DNA of 25,332 nt from JBNKHG01 sp050290225 (lineage in GTDB: Bacteria; Pseudomonadota; Gammaproteobacteria; Pseudomonadales; Cellvibrionaceae), in assembly GCA_050290225.1 (NCBI GenBank), contig JBNKHG010000034.1:1-25332 (forward strand), written 5' to 3'. Under the pieces are notes generated by a model, which did not search any database, was not told the DNA's origin, and saw only the letters and a program-made list of their open reading frames with translations. Positions 1 to 8,488 of this stretch are shown piece by piece. A program made the position numbers and the translations under genes. Each line of letters starts with the position of its first letter. The stretch's first letter is position 1.

Positions 1-527
1 GCCGCCACGGCCAATATGGCGCATTGGGGTGGGTTGATAATTGCGTCAAACTCGTCGACGTCAAACATACCCAGGTTCGAAATGCTGAATGTGCCGCCCT
101 GGATCTGATCCATTTTGAGTTTTCCAGCATGGGCGCGGCCAACCAGGTCTTTGACCTCTGCGGCAATGTCATGCAAGCTTTTCCTGTTGGCTGACCTCAC
201 CACGGGGGTCACCAAACCACCCTCGACAGCAACCACCACGGAAATGTCCGCTTGCGAGTATTGCTGAATCTGACCATCCACATACTGAATATTGATTTCG
301 GGACAGGCCACCAGCGCTTCGGCGCAGGCCTTGATCACGAAATCGTTGACTGAGACTTTGGGGGCTGAACTAGCGGTATTCAGTTTTTTGCGCGCCCCCA
401 GAAGCGCGTCCATGTCAATATCAACAGCTACCCGATAGTGGGGTATATTTTGTTTTGCCTCCACCATACGGGCAGCAATAATCTTGCGCAGAGGCGACAG
501 AGGAATAGGCACGGAAGAGTCGTTCAT
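1..527 (-). CDS. 2-oxoacid dehydrogenase E2 acyltransferase catalytic domain, partial (runs off window)
   Basis: Transacylase core of a pyruvate/acetoin-type 2-oxoacid dehydrogenase complex, which moves an acyl group from lipoamide to CoA. About 175 residues are visible. The start reads MNDSSVPIPLSPLRKIIAAR, the usual opening of the catalytic domain, and the end of the visible part has the family signature SISNLGMFDVDEFDAIINPP. The active-site HxxxDG motif would lie beyond position 1. The ATG at 527 shares one base with the stop of the lipoyl gene (TGATG), so translation is probably coupled. The protein has neither a lipoyl domain nor a peripheral-subunit (E3) binding domain at its N terminus, which is odd because E2 is normally one chain carrying all three. 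Function is secure; substrate is not. Confidence 0.93.
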   Translation of the reverse strand, partial: MNDSSVPIPLSPLRKIIAARMVEAKQNIPHYRVAVDIDMDALLGARKKLNTASSAPKVSVNDFVIKACAEALVACPEINIQYVDGQIQQYSQADISVVVAVEGGLVTPVVRSANRKSLHDIAAEVKDLVGRAHAGKLKMDQIQGGTFSISNLGMFDVDEFDAIINPPQCAILAVA

Positions 528-766
528 CAATCGGCCTCAATTAACGCAATGACGGTGCCCACTTCCGCGTCTTCGTCCTCGGCCAGTAGTATTTTTTGCA
601 AGATTCCATTAACCGGAGATTCGACTTCTTCCACCGCTTTGGCGGTTTCGATGTCAACCAGAATTTCACCTTGGGTAATCGCATCGCCTTCGGCCTTGTA
701 CCACTTGGCAATCGTACCCTCAGTAATGCCCATACCAGATTTGGGGATTTTTAATTCAATACTCAT
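527..766 (-). CDS. free-standing lipoyl-domain protein (detached E2 N-terminus)
   Basis: Seventy-nine residues forming a single biotinyl/lipoyl domain and nothing else. The lipoylated lysine is K43 in the motif DIETAKAVEE, in the expected beta-hairpin, with the usual glycines (SGMGITEG, PVNGIL) around it. It would act as the swinging arm between the E1 (upstream genes) and the E2 core (next gene). A good Shine-Dalgarno AGGAG lies about 10 bases before the ATG. The gene sits 15 bases after E1-beta and overlaps E2 by one base. It is a complete small protein rather than a fragment: start, ribosome site and stop are all in place. In most bacteria this domain is fused to E2, so the split arrangement is noteworthy. 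Confidence 0.93.
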   Translation of the reverse strand: MSIELKIPKSGMGITEGTIAKWYKAEGDAITQGEILVDIETAKAVEEVESPVNGILQKILLAEDEDAEVGTVIALIEAD

Positions 767-781
767 GGATTTACGCTCCTG

Positions 782-1753
782 TCAGCCCAGCTTTTTTACC
801 GCATTGATAATATATTGCTGACTGGGATACAGCGGTTTCTCCAGCGCTGGGCTGAAGGGAATCTGCACATCTGGTGTGGTCACCAGCTGAACCGGTTTTC
901 TCAGGCAATCGAAGCCTTCTTCCGCCACGACCGCGGCGATTTCCGATGCCACGCTGCCGGTGCGATGGGCATTATCGACGATCACTAGGCGGCCAGTTTT
1001 GGCGACAGATTTCAGGATGGTTTCCTTATCCAGTGGTACGATGGTTCTGGGATCGATGACTTCCACCGAAACCCCTTCGTCCTCCAACGCCTTGGCGGCC
1101 TTCAATGCCGGGTGTAGACAACCACCGATTGACACAACCGTAACGTCGCTGCCTGCTTTTTTGATATCCGCCTTGCCGATGGGCACCAGGTAGTCGGGGT
1201 CCGTGGGGACGAGTTCTTTTTTAGCCCACAGATTGACGTCTTCAAACACCAGCACCGGGTCATCGTCGCGAATCGCCGACTTTAACAGGCCCTTGACGTC
1301 GGAAGGCGTCGCCGGAAGGACAATTTTCAAGCCAGGGGTATTCATAAATAGTGTGTAGGATCGATCTGAATGCTGCGCCGCGACACTGGCGTTGTAATAC
1401 ATGCAGGTCCGAATCACGAGGGGTACCTGAGCCTTACCGCCGGTCATATAACGCAGCTTCGCGGCCTGATTGATGATCTGGTCCGAGGCCAAATAGATAA
1501 AACTGGACATAGTGAGGTCGATGATCGGCCGCAAGCCGGTCAAGGCCGCGCCAACGCCAATACCGGCCATGCCCAGTTCGGAAATCGGTGTGGTTCGTAT
1601 GCGGTCCTTGCGTATCGCGTCGAAATGACCACCAGTGGTATAGAGCGGTGTGTCCTGTCCCAGTAGCACCACGCGTTCATCGCGGGACATTTCCTCTGCT
1701 TGAGCCTGTGTCACGGCATCCAAGTAGCTGATTTTACGGTGAGTATCATTCAT
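782..1753 (-). CDS. thiamine-dependent 2-oxoacid/acetoin dehydrogenase E1 beta subunit
   Basis: A 323-residue E1-beta subunit, the normal length for PDH/acetoin dehydrogenase beta chains. It pairs with E1-alpha to decarboxylate (or cleave) the substrate with thiamine diphosphate and reductively acylate the lipoyl protein. Visible family features are the cofactor-activating glutamate in ISELGMAGIGVGAA (E59), the AAQHSD motif where QHSQ is usual, the LPATPSDVKGLL segment, and the C-terminal transketolase half ending in DVQIPFSPALEKPLYPS. Its ATG overlaps the end of E1-alpha by four bases (ATGA), which indicates coupled expression. Acetoin or a branched/medium 2-oxoacid are possible substrates; the sequence alone does not decide. 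Confidence 0.95.
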   Translation of the reverse strand: MNDTHRKISYLDAVTQAQAEEMSRDERVVLLGQDTPLYTTGGHFDAIRKDRIRTTPISELGMAGIGVGAALTGLRPIIDLTMSSFIYLASDQIINQAAKLRYMTGGKAQVPLVIRTCMYYNASVAAQHSDRSYTLFMNTPGLKIVLPATPSDVKGLLKSAIRDDDPVLVFEDVNLWAKKELVPTDPDYLVPIGKADIKKAGSDVTVVSIGGCLHPALKAAKALEDEGVSVEVIDPRTIVPLDKETILKSVAKTGRLVIVDNAHRTGSVASEIAAVVAEEGFDCLRKPVQLVTTPDVQIPFSPALEKPLYPSQQYIINAVKKLG

Positions 1754-2757
1754 GACTGTGTTGATCCTGTCTGCGGCGGGTAGTGGATGGGATTGCTGTA
1801 CATAAAATCGTACACGTCAGCCGGGTCTGGCAGTGGACTTTCATGGGCAAAGGCGACAGACAGGGAGACAGCTTCGACGACCTCGGATTCAATCGCTTCT
1901 AAATCCGCTGCATTGACGCCACCAGCCAGCAATACTGCCTTATATAATGCCAGTGGATCACGGTTGGACTTGTAGTCTTCGATCTCTTTTGCATCCCGAT
2001 AGGCAACGGGAACATTCAATCCAATGGCATGTTCTTCAAAACGGTAGGTTTTGGCTTCGATTAACGTGGGACCTTCGCCACGGCGTGCTCGGGCAACAGC
2101 GGTTTGGGTAACGTCATAAACCGCTTCGGCATTCTGTCCATCCACGCAAAAACCCGGTATGCCGTAACTCTCGGCGCGTTTGGCAATGTCGGGTTGGCCG
2201 TGCGATGTCACAAGCGGCGTGGTAATGGCGTACTGATTGTTCTCGCAAAAATAGATCGCGGGCAGCTTCCAAATCGCCGCCATGTTGATCGATTCGTGAA
2301 ACGCGCCTTCGTTGACCGCGCCGTCGCCGAAAAAACACAGGCTGACCTGGCCGCTGCCACACACTTGCGCGCTTAACCCCGCCCCGGTGGCCAGCGGAAT
2401 ACCGCCGCCGACGATGGCCGATTCGCCGATGATGCCGACACTGGCATCCGCGAGATGCATGGAGCCTCCCCGGCCTTTGCATATGCCCGTAGCCTTGCCC
2501 AACAGCTCCGCCATCAAGGGACTGAGATCAGCGCCTTTACCAATCGGGTGGCCGTGGGAGCGGTGGGTGCCGGTGATCATGTCATCGTCGTTGAGAGCCA
2601 TACAGGCGCCGACGATGGCCGCCTCATGGCCGATGCTGGAGTGACAGGCGCCGGGGATATTTCCGGCCTTGACCTGCTCTGTCACCGCTTCATCGAAACG
2701 GCGAATGCGGAGCATCCGCCGGTACATTTCCAACTTTTTCGTTTCATGCATTGTCAT
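1750..2757 (-). CDS. thiamine-dependent 2-oxoacid/acetoin dehydrogenase E1 alpha subunit
   Basis: A 335-residue E1-alpha subunit. The thiamine diphosphate/Mg motif runs from GDGAVNEG to CENNQYA with about 30 residues between GDG and NN, as expected. THRSHGHPIGKG and KGRGGSMHLAD are also typical of the family. The loop normally reading YRYHGHSxSD reads YRFEEHAIGL here: the second histidine is kept but G, S and D are replaced, which hints at a different regulation or substrate. The first ATG has AAGGTG about seven bases upstream, inside the end of the SDR gene, which it overlaps by four bases. It belongs to the SDR, E1-alpha, E1-beta, lipoyl, E2 operon. No E3 gene is visible in the window. Confidence 0.95.
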   Translation of the reverse strand: MTMHETKKLEMYRRMLRIRRFDEAVTEQVKAGNIPGACHSSIGHEAAIVGACMALNDDDMITGTHRSHGHPIGKGADLSPLMAELLGKATGICKGRGGSMHLADASVGIIGESAIVGGGIPLATGAGLSAQVCGSGQVSLCFFGDGAVNEGAFHESINMAAIWKLPAIYFCENNQYAITTPLVTSHGQPDIAKRAESYGIPGFCVDGQNAEAVYDVTQTAVARARRGEGPTLIEAKTYRFEEHAIGLNVPVAYRDAKEIEDYKSNRDPLALYKAVLLAGGVNAADLEAIESEVVEAVSLSVAFAHESPLPDPADVYDFMYSNPIHYPPQTGSTQS

Positions 2758-3650
2758 AGCCGGACACCTTGTTCGTCGTAGGCAATACCCATCTCGTCAT
2801 AATCCTGTTTCAGTTCAATCAATTCCTGTTCCTCGTTTACCCTGGGGGGTACATCTCTCTCAATCGGCACCAACCAATGGCCGAGAGATATGCCGCCATC
2901 GACTATCAGGTTCTGCCCGGTCACGTAGTCAGACGCTTTCGACGCCAAAAACAAAATGGGGCCACAGAGGTCTTGCGGACGTTGGATGTGTCCCATGGGC
3001 GTGATTTCCCGAATTCTAGGACGTCTTTCAAGCGGAAAATAACCCGCAAACATGGGAGTCATTACATAGCTGGGGCTGATGCAATTCACGTTGATATTGA
3101 AACGACCCCACTGGGCGGCCAGCGAGCGCGTCATATGCGCGACACCGGCCTTGGAAACGTCATAGGAACTGTTGCCTGGGTACATCGCCTGCGTCGCGGC
3201 GATCGACCCGGTGTTAATGATTTTACCCTCGGTGGGATTTTGCTGGCTCATTTGCCGCGCCTGAGCCTGGGCGCAAAGCCAAACGCCGGTAAGGTTGATG
3301 CTCATGACTTTATCCCAGTCTTCCCTGGCATAGGTCAGTTCATCGTCAACGATACCTGTACCAACATTATTGACGCCGATGTCAAGGCGACCAAAGCGTT
3401 CCACCACGGCAGCCGTCATCTCGCTGACCTGTTGTTGATCGGATACATCACAGACGATAAAGCAGGCATCCACGCCCAAAGCGCGCAGTGAAGCCGCCGC
3501 CTTATTACCTCGTTCTTCATTGAGATCGACGACGGCAACATCGGCGCCCGCTCGAGCCAACGCTATCGCATAAGCGCGGCCAATCCCACTGGCACCACCG
3601 GTCACTAACGCTTTTTTACCACTCAAATCAAAAAGAGAAAAATCGGCCAT
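2754..3650 (-). CDS. short-chain dehydrogenase/reductase with C-terminal extension
   Basis: A classical NAD(P)-dependent SDR of 298 residues. The cofactor motif TGGASGIG is at residues 17-24, NNVG at 94-97, the structural Asn in SINLTG near 119, Ser near 149 and the catalytic YDVSK pair Y163/K167. An acidic residue after strand 2 (VVDLN) suggests NAD(H). The Rossmann core ends near residue 255 (IVDGG); about 45 further charged residues follow and are not part of the usual fold. The ATG has GAGG about seven bases upstream. It overlaps E1-alpha by four bases, so its alcohol/ketone substrate probably feeds or drains the dehydrogenase complex, much as acetoin/diol reductases sit beside acetoin dehydrogenase. 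The exact substrate is unknown. Confidence 0.9.
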   Translation of the reverse strand: MADFSLFDLSGKKALVTGGASGIGRAYAIALARAGADVAVVDLNEERGNKAAASLRALGVDACFIVCDVSDQQQVSEMTAAVVERFGRLDIGVNNVGTGIVDDELTYAREDWDKVMSINLTGVWLCAQAQARQMSQQNPTEGKIINTGSIAATQAMYPGNSSYDVSKAGVAHMTRSLAAQWGRFNINVNCISPSYVMTPMFAGYFPLERRPRIREITPMGHIQRPQDLCGPILFLASKASDYVTGQNLIVDGGISLGHWLVPIERDVPPRVNEEQELIELKQDYDEMGIAYDEQGVRL

Positions 3651-3750
3651 GTATAAACCTCAATCGCATAGGGCTTTTCATTGGTAGGAATAGTTGGATT
3701 AACGTCATAACCAAAAATGTTATCGATCCAGCTATAGTAGTGATGGTGTG

Positions 3751-4608
3751 TCAGGTAGCCTGCCCCAATAAAGCATCCACCTTCTTGACCTTGACGTTAT
3801 GGCCCCCTTCCGTAATAGAGATTTCCTTTCTTTCTTTTGCTGCCAAATCCGCATCGACACTCTGCCCCGCACGCCAAAAATAATAGGTCGCGCCAAACAC
3901 CGCTGTAGCAACCATGATCATGGCGGTAGGCAATCCTTTGGCCCCTAACGTTGGGGTGAGGAGATCACTAAAAATTCCGACCAATTGCGGGCCGAGGCCC
4001 ATTGCGATCAGGTTAAGCGCCAATCCCGAAAATGCTATCGCTGTCGCCCGCATATCGTCGCGCACCAGTCGCTGCCACAGAGCGGTCGCCGACAGGCGCG
4101 CCTGGTTGGCGAAAATCACCCCGGAGGGTCCGAAGATATCGCCGGCGGATTTCAGGTTGCCGCCGCCGGATTGCGCCAGGGTCACCAGCGGCAGTTTGTT
4201 TTCGAGGCAGATGGTCTGCAAACGCAGCCGCTTGGCGCTGCCCAGGGTGGAAATCATGCCGCCCTTGATCAGATAGTTATCCACGGTCACGGCACAGCGC
4301 ACACCGGCAATGTAACCGATGCCGGTGATCACGAAAGCGCCTGCCCCGGAGCCGTCCGTATCGCCATCCTGCAAATACCCGGCGATCGATGACAGCTCAA
4401 AAAAGGGGGCGCCGGGATCGAGCAGGCACTTCAGGCGCTCCCGCGGAGTCAAATAGCCCTTGGCAACATAACGCGACGCCTTGGCCGCGGCGGCATCGAT
4501 CACCGATTGTTCGATGGCTCGGACTTCCTCGACGGCCGCCTGCATCTGCTCGGCGTTGCGCAGGAAATGATCGGAAGACTTATTGAGTTGGGGTTCATAA
4601 ACAGCCAT
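3751..4608 (-). CDS. chimeric ORF: acyl-CoA carboxylase carboxyltransferase N-half fused to MFS transporter C-terminus
   Basis: An uninterrupted 285-residue frame made of two unrelated pieces. Residues 1 to about 174 match the N-terminal part of acyl-CoA carboxylase beta subunits (propionyl-, methylcrotonyl- or geranyl-CoA type): LTPRERLKCLLDPGAPFFEL, then SGGGNLKS and FGPSGVIFANQARLSA. That homology stops where the oxyanion-hole glycines and the C-terminal half should follow. From about residue 175 the sequence reads as the end of an MFS permease: LVRDDMRATAIAF, NLIAMGLGPQLVGIFSDLL, then a further hydrophobic helix at about 226-246. The junction falls near 4080-4090, with more GC-rich sequence on the carboxylase side. 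A full-length carboxyltransferase is about 510-540 residues, so neither activity is expected. Weak AAGG ribosome site before the ATG. A deletion fusion or an assembly join are the two explanations. Confidence 0.85.
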   Translation of the reverse strand: MAVYEPQLNKSSDHFLRNAEQMQAAVEEVRAIEQSVIDAAAAKASRYVAKGYLTPRERLKCLLDPGAPFFELSSIAGYLQDGDTDGSGAGAFVITGIGYIAGVRCAVTVDNYLIKGGMISTLGSAKRLRLQTICLENKLPLVTLAQSGGGNLKSAGDIFGPSGVIFANQARLSATALWQRLVRDDMRATAIAFSGLALNLIAMGLGPQLVGIFSDLLTPTLGAKGLPTAMIMVATAVFGATYYFWRAGQSVDADLAAKERKEISITEGGHNVKVKKVDALLGQAT

Positions 4609-5049
4609 GCACTCTTACCTTGTATACGAAATTCTCATTCATTTACGTTTCACAACGTGGAGCATAAGCTGTTTGTTCGGGGGCAGCTTTGTACAGGGTG
4701 CCAATCGTTTGCTAATCGATGCCAAAAGGGGCGAATGGTTATATACTGAACAATTTCCAGGTATAAAACAAAGCACCGAAGCTGAGGGCAAACTGGCCTC
4801 TCATCCTGCCCGGATCTGTGTCCTGTGATATCGGCCATAAGAAAACTGTTAGTCCGTGGTCTATAAAGCGCCTACACAAAGTGTTCAAGAGCACATCAAC
4901 AGCGACTATCACATGATTTTTGGATAACCATTTTTTGCTTTACTTGACAAGAAGCCTCACGGGTTACCCCAATACTCAAATGCGCAACATGCGCCTGTCG
5001 ATTTCGAATATCTCGTTAAGTGAACAATCAATTTCTGTGCACTCTTTGG
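4609..5049. other. intergenic region, no gene recognised
   Basis: About 440 bases of AT-rich sequence between the synthetase at 5050-6654 and the chimeric ORF. Short frames on both strands lack ribosome sites and family motifs. A short inverted repeat (TTGGCT/AGCCAA, 5046-5061) straddles the synthetase stop but is not followed by a T-run, so it is not a convincing terminator. No strong promoter match was found. Confidence 0.5.
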
Positions 5050-6654
5050 CTATGAAGCCAACTTATCCCTCAGCTCACGCTTGAGGATCTTGCCAATGGG
5101 GCTGCGGGGTAACTCATTCATAAAACGGATTTCTGAAAGTCGCTGGGCTTTTCCAAGCTTAGCATTAGTCTCAGTACGCAGGGCTTCAGCGTCTATACAT
5201 GCCCCATACTCCAATACTACAAATGCCACAGGTGTTTCACCCCACTCCGCGCTGGGGGCACCCACGACAGCGGCATCGGCCACATCTGCGTGTGAAAGGA
5301 GGGCTTTTTCCAGGTCAATAGCAAATATGTTGAAGCCACCCGAGATAATCAAATCCTTCTTACGATCCAAAAGATGAATGAAACCATCGTTATCCATCCA
5401 ACCGATATCGCCACTTCTATGATAGCGCCTGCCATCCTCATCGTACCAACTGGCCTCTTGGGTAGCCTCTTCCCGGTTGTGATAACCGTCCATCATCAGC
5501 GGTGACCAACCCACCAGCTCCCCCGGTTGGCCCACTGGCACTTCCTTTCCGTCATCCCCGATGATTTTCAGGTCACAAATCGGCGAAGGCTGACCTACCG
5601 TATCCAGTTTGTTTGGATATTCGTGGGCGACTAATACACAAGCAACGCCACCCTCTGTCATGCCGTAAATTTCAGTCAACCCACCGGCAGGCCACTGCGT
5701 AAGAATAGCCTGCTTCACAGATTGATGTAGAGGAGCACTAGTAGAGAATTTGTGCTCATAGGATGAGAGATCAAACTCACCAAAATTCGGCTCTGCCAGC
5801 AGCCGCGTATATTGCACAGGCACCAGCATGGCATGGGTGATTTTCTTTTCTTGACTCAGTTTTAAAAAACGCTGCGCATCGAATTTCTCCATCAGAACAG
5901 CGGTACCCCCCGCTGCCATTAATGGCAGAAAGACACCAAGCGTGGTGTTGGAATAAAGGGGAGTGGACACCAGCGCCCGACTATCCGATCCCATACCGAA
6001 GGCCGCTGATACTACCCCGCCCTCAATGGCACGAAAGCGTCGGTTATGCACTATTCCCTTGGGTTTACCCGTGGTGCCGGAGGAATAGATCAGATTAAAG
6101 CCGTGCTTCTCGTTGAGTTCAACAAGCGGCGCCTCGGAGCTGACATTATGCGCAAAGTCAGCTACAGAGATATATTCATCATCCCCCTTATCAAGAAACA
6201 TTATGCCGCCGGGCATGAGAGTTTTCAGGTCTTGTTGGAATGGCAGAATAGCGTCTGCATAATCGCGGGAGACAAATAGGTACTTCGCTGCGCTATCGTT
6301 CACCATCGTGATCAATGTTTCAGGTGCAGCCAATGAGGAAAGCGGCACGGCACAGCCACCAGCCCGTAGAATGCCAAAAAGAAGAACCGCATAATCCACC
6401 GAATTACGAGCCAGAATGGCAACCTTGTCATTGGGTACAACGCTCCCGGCAATCAGCGCATTGGCAATACTATTCAACCGGGCATCGAACTCTGCCCAAC
6501 TAAGGGCCGTCTTGCTATCTTCAATGGCTATTTTTTTCGGATTCAGCTTGGCTACGTCACGCAGACGCAAATCTACGTCTTGCATATTCATCTCAACGAC
6601 CCCTTCCGACAAACAATCAAACTTGCCGTTTTGCTCTGGAAATATCTGTTCCAT
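5050..6654 (-). CDS. AMP-dependent acyl-CoA synthetase/CoA ligase
   Basis: An ANL-superfamily adenylating enzyme of 534 residues that activates a carboxylic acid to its CoA thioester through an acyl-AMP. The P-loop is SSGTTGKPKG at 191-200, the A5 motif TEIYGMTEGG, then the hinge segment YHRSGDIGWMDNDGFIHLLDRKKDLIISGG, and the C-terminal catalytic lysine K522 in PIGKILKREL. Length is normal. The first ATG has a purine-rich AGAGAAG upstream; the methionines at 22 and 24 are alternative starts because the first 25 residues look non-conserved. It is more AT-rich than the beta-oxidation operon and lies downstream of the receptor and the serine hydrolase on the same strand, which suggests it activates an acid released by that hydrolase. 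Substrate unknown. Confidence 0.92.
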   Translation of the reverse strand: MEQIFPEQNGKFDCLSEGVVEMNMQDVDLRLRDVAKLNPKKIAIEDSKTALSWAEFDARLNSIANALIAGSVVPNDKVAILARNSVDYAVLLFGILRAGGCAVPLSSLAAPETLITMVNDSAAKYLFVSRDYADAILPFQQDLKTLMPGGIMFLDKGDDEYISVADFAHNVSSEAPLVELNEKHGFNLIYSSGTTGKPKGIVHNRRFRAIEGGVVSAAFGMGSDSRALVSTPLYSNTTLGVFLPLMAAGGTAVLMEKFDAQRFLKLSQEKKITHAMLVPVQYTRLLAEPNFGEFDLSSYEHKFSTSAPLHQSVKQAILTQWPAGGLTEIYGMTEGGVACVLVAHEYPNKLDTVGQPSPICDLKIIGDDGKEVPVGQPGELVGWSPLMMDGYHNREEATQEASWYDEDGRRYHRSGDIGWMDNDGFIHLLDRKKDLIISGGFNIFAIDLEKALLSHADVADAAVVGAPSAEWGETPVAFVVLEYGACIDAEALRTETNAKLGKAQRLSEIRFMNELPRSPIGKILKRELRDKLAS

Positions 6655-7129
6655 TGTTAGTCTTCTCTCTGTTTTGATTGACCTGCTGACCTCATGCTAA
6701 AACCGGCCCTAAGGTCACGGATACGATATAGTCGGAAAAAACAAGCACACTATGTCTCACAAAGATCAGGCAAACCTAGAAAACCGACTCACCCCAGCTG
6801 TTTTCTGGGACTAAACCCACTGTTGAACGAGCGAGTTGAACCCACGGAGCAACAAACAGAGCACATCTCCGCCCACACTCCTCGAAAGGGATTTGGATGG
6901 GCCGGCACGGCAAAGCCTTCACTTTGCCCGCGTATCGGCTTTTTCAGGTTTTACATCCGCAGCGCCAGAAATGATCCGGGAATGACGATACAATTGAAAG
7001 CCGCCTGTCAACCAAGCAGGCCCCATACCGCCAGTTCGGGGCCGGGATAAGTCCCATACCAGGTGTCCAAAGTCCAGCCAGTGTACATCCGCCACAAAGG
7101 TTAAATTGCCAGAAGAACATTTGAGTTTT
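6655..7129. other. intergenic region, possible gene remnant only
   Basis: About 475 bases between the serine hydrolase and the acyl-CoA synthetase. No intact gene is convincing. On the minus strand, roughly 7110 to 6955, one frame is open and reads TFVADVHWLDFGHLVWDL, with a faint likeness to outer-membrane FadL-type repeats, but it has no start or ribosome site. I treat it as unexplained sequence. Confidence 0.4.
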
Positions 7130-8401
7130 TTACCTTAACTCTCTCAAGAGCGACTTATAGACAATCTGTCGCATGCAGGCGCGGGTATCTATTGGAAATC
7201 CGTTGGGAATAACCTGAGTAAAAACAATACCAATCAGACTCTCTTTTGAATCAATCCAGAAATCGGTGGTTGCCCAACCGTTCCAGCTGTACTCCCCGGT
7301 CGATCCCACACTGTCGGCCTTTGATATATCTGTCACTATCAGTCCACCAAAGCCAAACCCCAAGCCCTCTTTATCCATCCACGGCAAACCCAAATCTGCC
7401 AGTGGCCGCTTACCAAATTCGGGACCCAGTTGGTTACTCATCATTTGCTTCGTTGAACTTGGATTCAGAAGTCTTGTACCGTCTAATTCGCCCCCATTTA
7501 GTAGCATTTGGGCAAAACGCAAGTAATCCGCTGCCGTACTTACCAAACCTGCACCACCATATTCGAGGAGTGGCTCCTTGCAATAATCACCGCCATAGCT
7601 ATCCTCAGCGGCAAGCACCATTGACCCGTCGGGACACAATTCGTAAAGTGTCACCAGACGATCCGCTTTCTCCTGCGGAACGAAAAAATCAGTATCTATC
7701 ATTTTCAAGGGTTCTAATACTTTCGCTTTGAGAAAATGACGAAATGACACGCTGGATACGACCTCCAATAATCGGCCCAGCACACCCATTGATTCGCCAT
7801 AATTCCAAACAGTACCTGGTCGAGCGACCAGAGGTAACGTAGCAAGCCTTTTGACATGATCCTCCAACGATTCTTCGGAAATCCGATCTAGAACACCATG
7901 CAATCCAATATTGGCATAATACTCTGCCACAGGAGAAATAAGGTTTGAGTACGCAAATCCGGCTGTGTGCGTAAGCAAATGCCGAATTGTTATGGGAGTG
8001 TCGCAATCGACAAGGCCGTCTTGTGTCCACACCTTCATCGCCGCGAATTCAGGTAGATAATCAGATATTGGATCATCAAGTAAGAAAAGACCCTCCTCGC
8101 AGGCAACCATAGCAGCAACAGCCGTAACCGGTTTGGTCAAGGAATATATTCGGAAAATTGCATCGGGCTTGAGCGGAATGCCTTTCTCTATATCGGCATA
8201 TCCCTGAGTCTCAAAATGCACAAGCTTGCCGTATCGAGCAATGGCTGTCAGCAAACCAGGAACTTGCCGTTTCTCAACATATGATTGCATCAAAGGCCTT
8301 ATGCGTGCCAAATGTTCCTCTGATATACCCGCATCCTGCGGGTTCACAGCAGGAAGTCCATACTGACTAGATGGATCGGAAATTCGCTTTGAGTGAGGCA
8401 T
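7130..8401 (-). CDS. serine hydrolase, class C beta-lactamase/family VIII esterase fold
   Basis: A 423-residue serine hydrolase. The SxxK nucleophile motif is SLTK at 87-90, the conserved HLLTHTAGF at about 141-149, the tyrosine of the second motif in WNYGESMGVLGR (Y201), and a C-terminal WNGWATTDFWID region in place of the lactamase KTG box. This combination is typical of family VIII carboxylesterases and related transesterases rather than true beta-lactamases. No signal peptide is visible, so it is probably cytoplasmic. AAAGAG lies upstream of the ATG. It follows the TonB receptor by 87 bases without a terminator, so the two may be cotranscribed, and the CoA ligase follows. An ester or lactone imported by the receptor is a reasonable substrate, by inference. 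Confidence 0.9.
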   Translation of the reverse strand: MPHSKRISDPSSQYGLPAVNPQDAGISEEHLARIRPLMQSYVEKRQVPGLLTAIARYGKLVHFETQGYADIEKGIPLKPDAIFRIYSLTKPVTAVAAMVACEEGLFLLDDPISDYLPEFAAMKVWTQDGLVDCDTPITIRHLLTHTAGFAYSNLISPVAEYYANIGLHGVLDRISEESLEDHVKRLATLPLVARPGTVWNYGESMGVLGRLLEVVSSVSFRHFLKAKVLEPLKMIDTDFFVPQEKADRLVTLYELCPDGSMVLAAEDSYGGDYCKEPLLEYGGAGLVSTAADYLRFAQMLLNGGELDGTRLLNPSSTKQMMSNQLGPEFGKRPLADLGLPWMDKEGLGFGFGGLIVTDISKADSVGSTGEYSWNGWATTDFWIDSKESLIGIVFTQVIPNGFPIDTRACMRQIVYKSLLRELR

Positions 8402-8488
8402 TAAACAAGCTCTTTAAATTTTCTACAGTAACTAGCAGGAAAACTGGACATGCCCTGCATACGCAAGGCATTCCACTGTTTTGCTCGA

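Noticed and set aside
4650..4838. 62-residue minus-strand frame in the intergenic region
   Set aside because: No Shine-Dalgarno, no motif, cysteine/proline-rich composition; treated as chance.
6955..7110. Minus-strand open stretch with faint resemblance to FadL-type outer-membrane protein repeats
   Set aside because: No start, no ribosome site, resemblance only by eye over about 20 residues.
7130..8401. True class C beta-lactamase
   Set aside because: No signal peptide and no KTG box; the motif set fits family VIII esterases better.
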